Source: Desulfomicrobium sp. UBA5193
Lineage (GTDB): Bacteria; Desulfobacterota; Desulfovibrionia; Desulfovibrionales; Desulfomicrobiaceae
Direction of reading: 5' to 3'
Assembly (NCBI GenBank): GCA_002412965.1
Contig: DHWB01000011.1
Coordinates: forward strand, 310,001 to 374,000
Length of the DNA: 64,000 nt
The translations under genes were made by a program, and so were the position numbers. Of the stretch, positions 16,907 through 26,089 are shown piece by piece. Each line of letters opens with the position of its first letter. The first letter of the stretch is position 1. The notes under the pieces are model-generated. The model was not told the DNA's origin, did not search any database, and saw nothing but the letters and a program-made list of their open reading frames with translations.

Positions 16907-18568
16907 TCAAACCTTGAACTGCTTTACGAGCTTCTCCAGTTGTACAGCTAGTGTAGCTAAGCCTTGGGCGTTCTCCTGTACCTGGCTGGAACCACTTTCC
17001 ACTTGGCTCGAATGCTGGTTGATCTCGGAAATTTCGCGAGTAATGTCTGCAATCACAGAGGAGGCCTGTGCGACATTCTCGTTGACCTCGGAGATACCGA
17101 GCGAAGCCTGGGATATGTTGCTCGCGATATCGCCCGTCGTAGCCGACTGCTCCTCCAGCGCTGAGGCAATGCCGTTGATGACGTCGTTGATCTCCTCAAT
17201 GACTAAGGAAATATTCTTGATATCTTCCATTGATGTAACGGCTGTTTTTTGCATCTCTACGATCTGTTTATGTATGTCCTCGGTGGCCGCAGAGGTTTGG
17301 CGGGCCAGTTCTTTAATCTCGTTTGCAACGACCGCAAAACCTCTGCCAGCTTCGCCGGCTCGGGCTGCCTCTATGGTGGCGTTCAAAGCTAGGAGGTTGG
17401 TTTGTTCGGAAATTACGTTTATCATCTCCGTCACTCGTCCGATTTTGCGGGTTGATTCGCCAAGAGCGACCATTTTTTCCGAGGTTATTCGTGACTGATG
17501 TACCGCGTTTTCGGTGATGGACCTTGCCTTGTCAGTATTCTGGGCAATTTCGCTCACCGTGGCGGTCATCTCTTCGGCGGCGGTGGCCACCATGTGGACG
17601 TTGCTTGAGGACTGCTCCATAGCCGCAGAGACCGAGTGGAAATTGGTACTCATTTCCTCGGTGGCTGTTGCCACCGTGGCGGCCTTGCTGGACGTGTCCT
17701 TTGCAGAGGAAGAGAGCTGTTTTGAGATGCTGGCTAAATCGTTGGAAGAGGAGGTCAGGGAGTTAACTCCGCCGATGATATCCCGGATCATGGCACCGAG
17801 TTGCATCACCATTGTATTGAGTGCCGTGGCCATGAGGCCGACCTCATCCTTTTGATCGATGTCGAGTTTGTTGGTAAAGTCGCCTTTAGCCATGGTCTCA
17901 GCCAGCGCGGATGTTTTGCGCACCGGTCCAGTGATAGACCGTACGGTAAGGAATGCCATAAGTATGCCCAGAGCCAGAGATGCCGTCAGAATGCCAACGA
18001 TGATCATGGATCCTCTGTTCGCTTTCTCTGCCATTCTCTGCCCTTCTTTTTGTGACTCATTCGATTTGTATTCGATCAACGCTTCTATGCCTTCAAAATA
18101 CTTTCCTTGGGTTTCACGTACTTCGGCGAAAAGCATTGTCTTGGCATCATCAATCTGGCCGTCCTTAATAAGGGCCATGTAATTCTCGGAAGCCTTGACA
18201 TAAGCGGATCGCAAAATCGTCCCTTCTTTAACCAGGGTCGCACCATTTCCTTCTGTGATTGACTTACTCAGGGCTTCAAACATCTCCCCTGCCTTCTTGC
18301 GACTGTCTGCGATTCGCTTCAATTCAGCATCCTGGAATTTTTTGTCCAGATTAAGGATAATGTTTCGCAATCCGCGAGCGATGATATTGACGTTGTTGAT
18401 AATTTGGTGGGCCTGCTCGGTCTCGACCATGTCCTGTTCAACAATTTCTTGGATTTGTTCTTTGAAATCTCGCATTACAATGATCCCGTACAGGCCCGTA
18501 ATCATCATAAAAACCAGGAGAATTCCGAAGCCAAGGGTCAATCGGGTGCCAATTTTAAGATTTTTCAA
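16907..18568 (-). CDS. Methyl-accepting chemotaxis protein
   Basis: 553 residues. Seen: TM1 about 13-35, a periplasmic four-helix-bundle (4HB_MCP) sensor of about 150 residues, TM2 about 188-210, a HAMP domain (ITGPVRKTSALAETMAKGDF), and a cytoplasmic signalling coiled coil whose hairpin tip reads EQTNLLALNATIEAARAGE. Known role: receptor that controls CheA through CheW; ligand unknown, since 4HB sensors bind varied small molecules. It has no C-terminal CheR-docking pentapeptide. The gene is isolated and lies between two partial copies of an EAL gene, a sign that it arrived or was moved by recombination. Confidence 0.95.
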   Translation of the reverse strand: MKNLKIGTRLTLGFGILLVFMMITGLYGIIVMRDFKEQIQEIVEQDMVETEQAHQIINNVNIIARGLRNIILNLDKKFQDAELKRIADSRKKAGEMFEALSKSITEGNGATLVKEGTILRSAYVKASENYMALIKDGQIDDAKTMLFAEVRETQGKYFEGIEALIEYKSNESQKEGQRMAEKANRGSMIIVGILTASLALGILMAFLTVRSITGPVRKTSALAETMAKGDFTNKLDIDQKDEVGLMATALNTMVMQLGAMIRDIIGGVNSLTSSSNDLASISKQLSSSAKDTSSKAATVATATEEMSTNFHSVSAAMEQSSSNVHMVATAAEEMTATVSEIAQNTDKARSITENAVHQSRITSEKMVALGESTRKIGRVTEMINVISEQTNLLALNATIEAARAGEAGRGFAVVANEIKELARQTSAATEDIHKQIVEMQKTAVTSMEDIKNISLVIEEINDVINGIASALEEQSATTGDIASNISQASLGISEVNENVAQASSVIADITREISEINQHSSQVESGSSQVQENAQGLATLAVQLEKLVKQFKV

Positions 18569-18919
18569 AATAGTTCTGCTCCTCTTTCGGGAATGTTATG
18601 AAAAAGTCGGGAACATGTATGGTCACGACCATCTATCAATTTTGTTTTAGACAGTTGTTCCATCTCAATGCATTGTTCCTAAATTATCCCACAATCACGC
18701 AAAGATGATCAACATAAATTAAGTACACGCCGATAAAAACTTTTTCGCGTAGCAGGAATGTGAATTTTGTTGCCCGTCGGCGCGATTGAGGCTTACGGTA
18801 TTGTCAAAAAACGCCCGACAAAAGCATGCACTTGACGCTGGGCCTGCCGCTTCCCGGCGTGCTAACATCCCTAACATTTTTCTACGCCTCTCACTTTTTC
18901 TAGTTGAACGGCTTCGCTG
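18569..18919. other. Upstream region of the chemoreceptor gene
   Basis: AT-rich, no gene. It should hold the receptor promoter on the minus strand. I could not identify a clear sigma28 or sigma70 site. Confidence 0.4.
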
Positions 18920-19438
18920 TCAGTTCGGGACGCCCTCGGAAACTGCTGCGCGGATCATGATCCCGGCGTCGTCTGGAGCCATGGGTTTTGAGAACATGTA
19001 GCCTTGGGCGCGGTCGCAGTTGATGGATTGCAGGCGTTCAAGCTGTTCCTGCGTCTCCACGCCTTCGGCGGTGACTCTGAGGCCCAGGCTGTGGGCCATG
19101 TCCACGATGGAGCGGACGATCTCGGCGTTCTCCTTGGGCGTGTCCGTGCCGCTGATGAAGGAACGGTCGATCTTGAGGATGTCCATGGGAAACTGACGCA
19201 GGTAACTTAAGGAAGAATAGCCGGTGCCGAAATCGTCCACTGCCAGGAGCACTCCGAGTTCCTTAAAGCGGCGCAGTTTTTCCGCTGCGGCGGCGGGGTC
19301 GAGGATGATGGCGCTCTCGGTGATTTCCAGCTTCAGGCGCGGCGGGGCGATTTCGTTCTCGCGCAGCGCTCTGGAGATCATCTCGACCAGGGTGTGCTGG
19401 GCGAACTTCTTGCACGAAAGGTTGAAGCTCATGGTCAC
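18920..19438 (-). pseudogene. EAL-domain phosphodiesterase remnant, copy B (5'-truncated)
   Basis: 172 codons open from a GTG, beginning MSFNLSCKKFAQHTLVEM and continuing with LEITESAII, VDDFGTGYSSLSYLR, MDILKIDRSFISG, TAEGVETQEQLE and AQGYMFSKPM. These are the middle and C-terminal motifs of EAL domains that hydrolyse cyclic di-GMP. The N-terminal third, including the ExLxR motif, is missing: stop codons appear right upstream. It may be expressed but should not be an active enzyme. The last 275 bp recur at 16225-16503. Confidence 0.8.
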
Positions 19439-19565
19439 ATGGTCAGATTATTGGAATTTATTTCGCGCCAATTGTGTTTTGGGTGAATCATCGATGTGAT
19501 GAGGGAGCCCCCCGGACAAAGGGGGAACGTGAATGTGCGTCAGAGGAGTCCCGGCCCGCCTCTTG

Positions 19566-19581
19566 CCCCGTAAGGGGTTTT
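19566..19581 (+). terminator. Short GC hairpin with four T in the leader of the cysteine synthase gene
   Basis: CCCC-GTAA-GGGG then TTTT, 46 bases before the ATG of the cysteine synthase fusion. Too short to be sure; it could be an attenuator-like element. Confidence 0.3.
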
Positions 19582-19627
19582 GCCCTAGGTTTGCGCCCTT
19601 GCGTTCAATCCATCAGCAGGGTTTTCC

Positions 19628-21934
19628 ATGATTCATCCGACCATTCTCTCCCTTATCGGGGCCACTCCCGTTGTGTATCTGAATCGCGTCTTTCCGCATC
19701 CGCACATCCGCCTGGCGACCAAGCTTGAAGCCCAGAACGTGGGAGGGTCCATCAAGGATCGCGTGGCCCTGGCCATGATCGAGGCGGCCGAGGCGTCGGG
19801 CGAGTTGACGTCGGACAAGACCGTCATCGAGGCCACCAGCGGGAACACTGGCGTGGGGCTGGCCATGGTCTGCGCGGTCAAGGGCTACAAATTGACCCTG
19901 CTCATGCCGGACTCGGCCTCGGAGGAGCGAAAGCGCATCATGCGCGCCTTCGGAGCGGAGCTGCGGCTCACTCCCGGCCGTCTGGGCACTGACGGTGCCA
20001 TCGAGGAAGCCTATCGTCTGGCCCGCGAAGAGCCGCAAGTCTACGTGCTCATGGACCAGTTCAACAACCCGGCCAGCATTGCCGCGCACTACATGGGCAC
20101 GGGCCGCGAGATCATCGAGCAGACCGAAGGGCGGGCTACCCATGTGGTCATTAGCCTCGGCACCTCGGGTACGGCCATGGGCATCGCAAAACGCATGAAG
20201 GAATCGGCCCCCGGTATTCAGGTCGTGGCGGTGGAGCCCTATGCAGGTCACAAGATCCAGGGCCTCAAGAACATGCAGGAATCCTATCCGCCCGGTATTT
20301 ATGACAAGCGCGCCCTGGACCGGATCATTCACATCGAGGACGAAGAAGCCTTTGCCTGCGCCCGGCTTCTGGCGCGGGAGGAGGGCATCCTCTCCGGGAT
20401 GAGCGCGGGCGCGGCGCTGGCCGGAGCCCTGCGGATCGCCAGGGAGCTGGACGAGGCCGGGGAAGAGGGGCTTATCGTCTTCATCTGTCCTGATACGGGG
20501 GAGCGCTATCTTTCGACCACACTTTTTTCTCCCCTTGCACGGCACGGTCTCGGGGTGCGCAGCGTAGCCACGGGATGCCTGGAATGTCTGGGCAGCCCCG
20601 CTGGCGGGCACGCGCTGTTCACGCCCGGACCGAGCCTTGATGCTCTCGGGGACCTGGATGTCTGGCGGCGCGTTGTCTGGCTTGATGTCCTGGCCAAGGC
20701 GCTGATTGACCGGGGGCAGAGCGTGCGGCTGGCCGTTGGCCTGGCGGACATGGACGATCGCGCCCTGGCCGCGGCTCGGGAGGCGAAGGTCGGATTGAAG
20801 GACTTTGGAGTCCGGGCGAGGGAGTTCATGCTTGCACACGCAAAAGCCCTGGGCGTGTCCGAGTCGGTTCTTTTTCCCCTGGCCGGAGCCAGTCAGGAAC
20901 GCGCCCTGGGATTGGCGCGCAAGCTGCTGGCCAAGGGCCAGGCTTACGAGAAGCTCAGGTCTGTCTATTTCGACGTGACCCGGGACAAAACCTATGGCCG
21001 AACCTCGTGTGTGGACACGGCGGGCATGAATTTCGGTTATACAGTGGATCTGGCCGACTACGTGAAAGAAAATCCGGCCGACTTCACCCTCCTCAAAAGG
21101 GCCACGCTGCAGGACTTGAAACTGGGCGACGTGCTCGAAACCGAGTGGGGCAAGGTCCGGCCGAGCTGGTTTCTGCAGCTCGCGGCCACGGCCCTGGACG
21201 CATTGGGCACGGTGTCGGTCATGCTTGCGGCCGAGTCGCATCGTTTTCCGCATCTGGACAATTTCAGCGCCATCTGGAGCGCGGGCGCAGGCGTACGGCC
21301 CATGGCATGGATGGTGTCTCAGCCCGTGACTTCCCGCGATCAGGGCGAGACGGTGCCGTCGCTTCCCGATGCCTTGAAATTGGCCGATAGCGGCGCGGCC
21401 CTGCGTCTGTGGCTCCTGTCCGCTTCGTATCTCAAATCGCTGGCCTATTCGCCCGAAAGTCTGGTCATGTGGACCAAAAACCAACATCGCCTGCAGGACG
21501 CCTACGTGTCGGCGTCTCTGGGAGGCACCGGTGAGGGCATGGCCCCGGAGCTGGAGCAGGCCATCTACGACCTCAAAACCTCCTTTGTCGCCGCTCTGGA
21601 TGACAATTTGGACCTGGCCCATTTTTGGCCGAGCCTCTTTGCCTTCGCCAAGACAGTCAACGCCCGCGCCGGAAAGTTGACCGCCGCTGAGGCTGGGCTC
21701 GTTGCCGAGCAGCTCCTGGCCTGCGACCGGGTGCTGGGTTTTCTGGATCATTCCCGCCTTCCACTTGCTGCGGGCAGCTGGCCGCGCGAGGCCACCGAGG
21801 TGGTCCGGCGCCGGGAAGAGGCCCGCAAGACCAAGGATTTTGTTCTGGCCGACGAGTTGCGTGCGGAACTGGCCTCCATGGGTCTGCGGCTGGAGGATCA
21901 TCCTTTAGGGGCTCGTCTTTATCGCATGGAGTAG
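19628..21934 (+). CDS. Cysteine synthase fused to degenerate CysRS-like domain
   Basis: 768 residues. N-terminal about 1-305 is an O-acetylserine sulfhydrylase: PLP lysine K43 in NVGGSIKDRVAL, substrate loop EATSGNTGVGLA, phosphate-binding SLGTSGTAMG, ILSGMSAGAAL. From about 318 to the end the chain follows the CysRS fold (LADMDDRALAAA for TDVDDKI; GQAYEKLRSVYFDV; KRATLQ...EWGKVRPSW; a DALR-like helical tail). But the CysRS zinc and catalytic motifs are gone: WHIEC is WFLQLA, FPHHENE is FPHLDNF, and no HIGH or KMSKS is seen. So the first half probably makes cysteine, while the second is likely a non-catalytic or regulatory module. ATG 19628 is supported by the conserved start. Confidence 0.88.
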   Translation: MIHPTILSLIGATPVVYLNRVFPHPHIRLATKLEAQNVGGSIKDRVALAMIEAAEASGELTSDKTVIEATSGNTGVGLAMVCAVKGYKLTLLMPDSASEERKRIMRAFGAELRLTPGRLGTDGAIEEAYRLAREEPQVYVLMDQFNNPASIAAHYMGTGREIIEQTEGRATHVVISLGTSGTAMGIAKRMKESAPGIQVVAVEPYAGHKIQGLKNMQESYPPGIYDKRALDRIIHIEDEEAFACARLLAREEGILSGMSAGAALAGALRIARELDEAGEEGLIVFICPDTGERYLSTTLFSPLARHGLGVRSVATGCLECLGSPAGGHALFTPGPSLDALGDLDVWRRVVWLDVLAKALIDRGQSVRLAVGLADMDDRALAAAREAKVGLKDFGVRAREFMLAHAKALGVSESVLFPLAGASQERALGLARKLLAKGQAYEKLRSVYFDVTRDKTYGRTSCVDTAGMNFGYTVDLADYVKENPADFTLLKRATLQDLKLGDVLETEWGKVRPSWFLQLAATALDALGTVSVMLAAESHRFPHLDNFSAIWSAGAGVRPMAWMVSQPVTSRDQGETVPSLPDALKLADSGAALRLWLLSASYLKSLAYSPESLVMWTKNQHRLQDAYVSASLGGTGEGMAPELEQAIYDLKTSFVAALDDNLDLAHFWPSLFAFAKTVNARAGKLTAAEAGLVAEQLLACDRVLGFLDHSRLPLAAGSWPREATEVVRRREEARKTKDFVLADELRAELASMGLRLEDHPLGARLYRME

Positions 21935-22608
21935 CGTGGAGACCTTTATCGGGACTGAGAGTGGAGCATTCAATTTCGGTCTTGCAAAGAGAGCAGCCAG
22001 CAATTTTCTTTCCTGACCACCATGACCATTGGCAGCGTGGCGACGGGTCAACCCGTCCGGGATGACCCGTCGCCATGTCGTCATCATAGACCTCGCCATC
22101 AACAAGTCTCTACAGTCTCCGGGTTTCTCTGTTCACACCTCACGCCGCATAGACTTATGCTTTCGGGAATAGCTCCGCCAAAACGTTCCGTCATGAGCCG
22201 TGCTGGCGAGGCATTATCAGCGTCAAGTCCATAAGAAAGAGTATATTTATCCGCTGTTGATGAGCATTTTGGCTTCATCCCTTCCGCTATTTGTTACGTC
22301 CCTTGATCATGAATGTTTGACTCAATGACATTGTTTGAGTGACCACTCAGGCAGAGTGTTATATTTTTTTGAATATAATTCTAAATATATTGATATTTCC
22401 TGTTTTAAAGTCACTATTCAGCGTCATCACTGCTGATTATGCGCTATTTTTAGCTTAAATTAAAATTTTTGTTGACAAAGTTGGTGCTCAAGGTACCAAG
22501 GTCTCATAAAGCCTTGAGAAAAATTTAACAAGCTCAGAGGCTCAGGATACCAGTGAATTACCTCCCTTCATAACAACATCAAACGTGGACGCCATGAGGA
22601 AGATGAAC
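21935..22608. other. AT-rich intergenic region before the stress protein gene
   Basis: About 670 bases, no gene seen. Apart from the hairpin at 22038-22075 it holds an AT-rich block (about 22360-22480) that may contain the promoter of the universal stress protein gene; I could not fix a -35/-10 pair. Confidence 0.4.
22038..22075 (+). terminator. Strong hairpin after the cysteine synthase fusion
   Basis: Perfect 13-bp stem TGGCGACGGGTCA/TGACCCGTCGCCA with a 12-base loop, about 100 bases after the stop. No U-tract, so it may act as a Rho-assisted terminator or as a 3'-end stabiliser. Confidence 0.5.
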
Positions 22609-23469
22609 ATGCATAAGAAACTTTTGTTTACGATAAGTGATGATCCCAATATGTTCAACGGGTTGCGGTTTTTGTGTCGCTTCTTTCAAAACAAGGACCG
22701 CTTTAAGTTGACATTGTTGTGCATGGCCGCACCTGACAGCAATTTCTGTCGCTGGCGCAATGGGAATACAGCTGGCAAATCGGGATCAAGTGCCGCCGAA
22801 ATGGACAGCAATTGGAAGCTCGCACAGGATGAGGCGTTACGTATGCTTCAATGGGACGGATTCAAGCCGGAGCACATCGAGATCAAGAGTGCTGCAAGCA
22901 TGCTCTGCCGCATTGAAGATATTGAAGATGAGATCGGCAACGACTCGTACGATGCCGTTGTCATGGGGAGAAGAGGGCTTAATCGTCTCAAGGATTTCAC
23001 CCAAAAGAGCCTTTCACACAGACTATTTGAACGGCATCCCGACATTCCCATGATCCTGTGCCGTAAACCGGACTTGAATAGGAAGAATGTTCTGCTGTGT
23101 CTCGACGGTTCTGAGTCGGCCTTCAACATGGCGCGCTTCGTCGCCACAAAGCTCAAGGGGGAGTCGCATCTGGTCACGTTGTGCAATATTATCAAGGATA
23201 CATCGTATGAGCGTGACAAAAGCATCGCAATTTTCAAGCAAGTCGAAGAGATCATGAGCGAGGAAGGATTTGACTCCAATATGCTCAGGCATATGATCTA
23301 TCCTTCAGATTATGTGCCCCGCGCGATTCTTGATAATGCCAACTGGGGAAAATATGCCGTCGTGGCTGTAGGTTCCACCGCCAATGCGCGTAAAAAGCTG
23401 CTTAACGATTCTGTCAGCAGTTTTCTCTTTACGGAATTGACCGACTCGGTACTCTGGGTTCACCCATAA
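22609..23469 (+). CDS. Tandem universal stress protein (two UspA domains)
   Basis: 286 residues. Two UspA-like repeats: the first with KKLLFTISDDPNMFNGLRFL and YDAVVMGRRGLNRLKDF, the second with KNVLLCLDGSESAFNMARF and KYAVVAVGSTANARKKLLND. These hold the GxxG(x9)G(S/T)-type nucleotide-binding region in part; the first copy has GRRGLNR, the second GSTANAR, so ATP binding is uncertain. Known: Usp proteins are made under starvation and stress. Start: several ATGs are close; 22609 is 8 bases after AGGA, 22603 is only 2 bases after it. A strong terminator follows at 23493. Confidence 0.85.
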   Translation: MHKKLLFTISDDPNMFNGLRFLCRFFQNKDRFKLTLLCMAAPDSNFCRWRNGNTAGKSGSSAAEMDSNWKLAQDEALRMLQWDGFKPEHIEIKSAASMLCRIEDIEDEIGNDSYDAVVMGRRGLNRLKDFTQKSLSHRLFERHPDIPMILCRKPDLNRKNVLLCLDGSESAFNMARFVATKLKGESHLVTLCNIIKDTSYERDKSIAIFKQVEEIMSEEGFDSNMLRHMIYPSDYVPRAILDNANWGKYAVVAVGSTANARKKLLNDSVSSFLFTELTDSVLWVHP

Positions 23470-23492
23470 AGGGTAATTTCTTTGATATTCAT

Positions 23493-23534
23493 CTGGTGCC
23501 GACTGACAATACTTCCGTCGGCACCAGATTTTTT
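23493..23534 (+). terminator. Intrinsic terminator after the universal stress protein gene
   Basis: CTGGTGCCGAC/GTCGGCACCAG, an 11-bp perfect stem with a 13-base loop, followed by ATTTTTT. Confidence 0.92.
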
Positions 23535-23687
23535 GACGTAGAAGGGAATTCGGAGGCCATTCAAAGGTCCACAACTTCAGATTCAACTGCATTCCATCCG
23601 TCAAGGCAGAGAAGCAGGGAATAAAATGAAGTTGATAAAGCGTGTTTTAAAGGAAAGGGCAATTCCATGCACGCTTTGGGATGCGTG

Positions 23688-24482
23688 TTATTTTATATCG
23701 TTATTTTTGAAATGATTGATGATATTATTTGAGGTGTCGACAATCTCTTTTTCAATCGTATTGAATAAATGCTGAATTTTTTTTAAGCTATAGGGAGGAT
23801 AACACGCTTTTTCGAGCTCTTTTGCCTGCTTGTTTATTTCCGTGGCACCAATCATCAATGAAGAACCTTTGATGCTATGGGCGAGGCGCATACACTCTCT
23901 GAATTTTTTTTCAGATATGAAATTCGAATAATCGGATATGAACTTCATCCCGTAGCCGGGGAATTCACGCAATATATTGAAATATGAAGACTCATATCCC
24001 ATGAAATTATTGATTCCACTGCTTATATCTATGCCAGCAATGCATGGATATGGTTGCTGATTTTCTTCGTGTGAAGGGATTTTTGTGTCTTCACAGGAAA
24101 TAAAAGATAATATTTTAGTTTGATCAAGCGGCTTTTGAATAATGCTGAAAGCTTCGCCATTTTCCATTTGATTGAGGACGTTTTCTGATTTTTCCCCAGT
24201 CAGGATGAAAATTTTATCCTTGATTGTGCTGTCGGCTTTCAGCAAACTTTTGGCGAGATCGATGCCGTTTACTGATGGCATATGAAAATCAAGGAGAACC
24301 AAGTCATAGTTGAATCGCTCCACCAGGCGAGTGGCCTCTTCGGCATTGGCGGCAGCATGAACCCGGAGTCCGAGGTTTTCCAAAATATCCACCGCTACAC
24401 AACGGCAGATTTCGTCATCGTCAACCACGATTGCAATTTTTTCGGCAGAAGTGAGTTGATTTATTTTTTGCATTTCATCCAT
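23688..24482 (-). CDS. Response regulator with C-terminal Hpt domain
   Basis: 264 residues. Receiver domain at 16-130: IAIVVDDDE acidic pocket, phospho-acceptor D65 in LVLLDFHMPSVNG, Lys in IIQKPLD. An Hpt domain follows (about 160-260) with RLAHSIKGSSLMIGA, phospho-accepting H202. A receiver joined to Hpt passes phosphate in a multistep relay. No hybrid kinase lies beside it; the LuxR-type regulator 90 bases upstream on the same strand may be its downstream partner, so the pair could share a distant kinase. The start could be ATG 24482 or 24473; neither has a strong Shine-Dalgarno. AT-rich compared with neighbours. Confidence 0.85.
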   Translation of the reverse strand: MDEMQKINQLTSAEKIAIVVDDDEICRCVAVDILENLGLRVHAAANAEEATRLVERFNYDLVLLDFHMPSVNGIDLAKSLLKADSTIKDKIFILTGEKSENVLNQMENGEAFSIIQKPLDQTKILSFISCEDTKIPSHEENQQPYPCIAGIDISSGINNFMGYESSYFNILREFPGYGMKFISDYSNFISEKKFRECMRLAHSIKGSSLMIGATEINKQAKELEKACYPPYSLKKIQHLFNTIEKEIVDTSNNIINHFKNNDIK

Positions 24483-24572
24483 AAGCGTATCGTAATTGTG
24501 CTGCGGTTTTTTGAACGATTATGTCCCCTTGGCATAAATTCTTGGGACGCTCCTAGAGAGAGCATTTTCGTT

Positions 24573-25241
24573 TCACTGCTTAATTTCTTCGTTCTGATCT
24601 TCCATGAAATAAAAGCTTCCCTGGCGTAAATCATTACAACTATTGATGCCAAGTTTGCCGAGAATGTTGGATCTATGTTTTTCGACTGTTTTAATGCTGA
24701 TAAAGAGCATTTCTGCAATTTCTTTACTTTTTTTACCGTGCACAATGAGCTTTACAATTTCTTTTTCACGGTTGGTGAGACTTTGAAGTGGCGGAAGCGT
24801 TTTTCGTTGTCTGTTGACGAACAGGTAGTCTTTGACAATAAATTTTGCGAGGCGTGGGCTAATGAAAAGATCGTCTTTCAAAGCATACTGCATGGCGAGA
24901 AAAAGTTCTTCCGGGTTTGATCCTTTAAGAACATACGCATTGGCCCCATATTCCAATGTTTCATAGATGAATTCATTGTCATCGCAGGCTGTAAGAATAA
25001 TGACTTTTACGGTGGGATCGATTTCTCTCAATTGTTTCAGGACTTCCGTGCCCTGTATGTCTGGAAGGCGCAAATCAAGGAGGACAATCTCTGACCGTTT
25101 CTGCCGGAAGGTTCGGATTGCCTCCTTGCCGGTGGCAACGTCATCTTCAATGATGTAATCGCCGCGCATATTAATCATGGATTTCAGTCCCATGCGAAGC
25201 AGATCGTCATCCTCGACCAGAAGAACTCGTTTTTTTGTCAT
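24573..25241 (-). CDS. NarL/FixJ-type response regulator (LuxR HTH)
   Basis: 222 residues. Receiver domain with VLLVEDDDLL, phospho-acceptor D56 in VLLDLRLPDIQG and the conserved Lys in AYVLKGSNPEE; C-terminal LuxR helix-turn-helix at about 155-200, LTNREKEIVKLIVHGKKSKE and SIKTVEKHRSNILGKLG. A transcription regulator activated by phosphorylation; targets unknown. It is followed after 90 bases by the receiver-Hpt gene, probably in one operon. Like that gene it is AT-richer than the surrounding chromosome, which may indicate a shared foreign origin. Confidence 0.92.
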   Translation of the reverse strand: MTKKRVLLVEDDDLLRMGLKSMINMRGDYIIEDDVATGKEAIRTFRQKRSEIVLLDLRLPDIQGTEVLKQLREIDPTVKVIILTACDDNEFIYETLEYGANAYVLKGSNPEELFLAMQYALKDDLFISPRLAKFIVKDYLFVNRQRKTLPPLQSLTNREKEIVKLIVHGKKSKEIAEMLFISIKTVEKHRSNILGKLGINSCNDLRQGSFYFMEDQNEEIKQ

Positions 25242-26089
25242 GTTCTTTTCTCTTTTTTGCTAGCGTTCTTTCATGGCGTTTTGCCTGGTCTTGACATTCG
25301 GATAGGGAACCTACCCACGCTTTGTTTTTTTGCCGATCAAAATACTGATTTCAGATGTCATCCCTGGAATGATGAGCAACGCTTTCCATGCCGGTTCTTG
25401 AGTGCGGTTATCCGCGTTTGAATGATGGTCCGGCAATATCGCTTTACAGCAGTCCATCTGCGTGATGAAAAGTGCGGCGAAATGGAGGTCGTTGACGAGG
25501 TTGTCACAAAAATTCCCCAGGTGTTGTATTTGATGGCAAAAATTCTTCAGCGATTTTAACTTGTTGATTGATTCAGTAGCCTGGCTTGTCTCTGATGGAC
25601 TACTGAAAATCGGGACGGTTGAATCGTACTCCCAGCACCAAAAGGTCGATAGGCGCTGAACTTTTGTAAGGCGTATTAAATAATTTGTTCTTTCTTATTA
25701 ATAGAGAGTATGTAGTATTTCTTTTTGTACAATGGTAGTAGTTTTTATAAGTAGTATAATTTGACCGGTTTTTTTTGATGGAAAAATTGAGGTCGCCGAC
25801 GGAAGTCTTTTCAGTCGATTGCTTTTGTATGCTCGAAGATGCCGGATCCGCTTGGCAGTGACGAACATGGGCAGGACGTCCGCACCCTGGATCGAAGAAA
25901 TGCTTATTTTTCCAGATGTTTCTTGATGTTGGATCGAAAATCGGCCGGAGGCGCGCGGAAGATCGTCTGTGATCGAACTCGAAAATGAAGCGGTGAGGAG
26001 CAAGGCGGAAGATTTGACTTTGGATGAGGCCGAGTTCAAGAAAAAAGCCGCATGGGCGGCTTTTTTCATGCGGCAGGATATGGGTATTT
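25242..26089. other. Long intergenic region without a credible gene
   Basis: About 850 bases. Reading frames here lack start signals and family features. The part near 25680-25800 is very AT-rich. It should contain the promoter of the two-regulator operon. The terminator at 26041 closes it on the right. Confidence 0.45.
26041..26066. terminator. Bidirectional intrinsic terminator after the YgiT-type gene
   Basis: AAAAAAGCCGC-ATGG-GCGGCTTTTTT, a perfect 11-bp stem with U-tracts on both strands, 24 bases after the zinc-finger gene on the minus strand. Confidence 0.9.
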
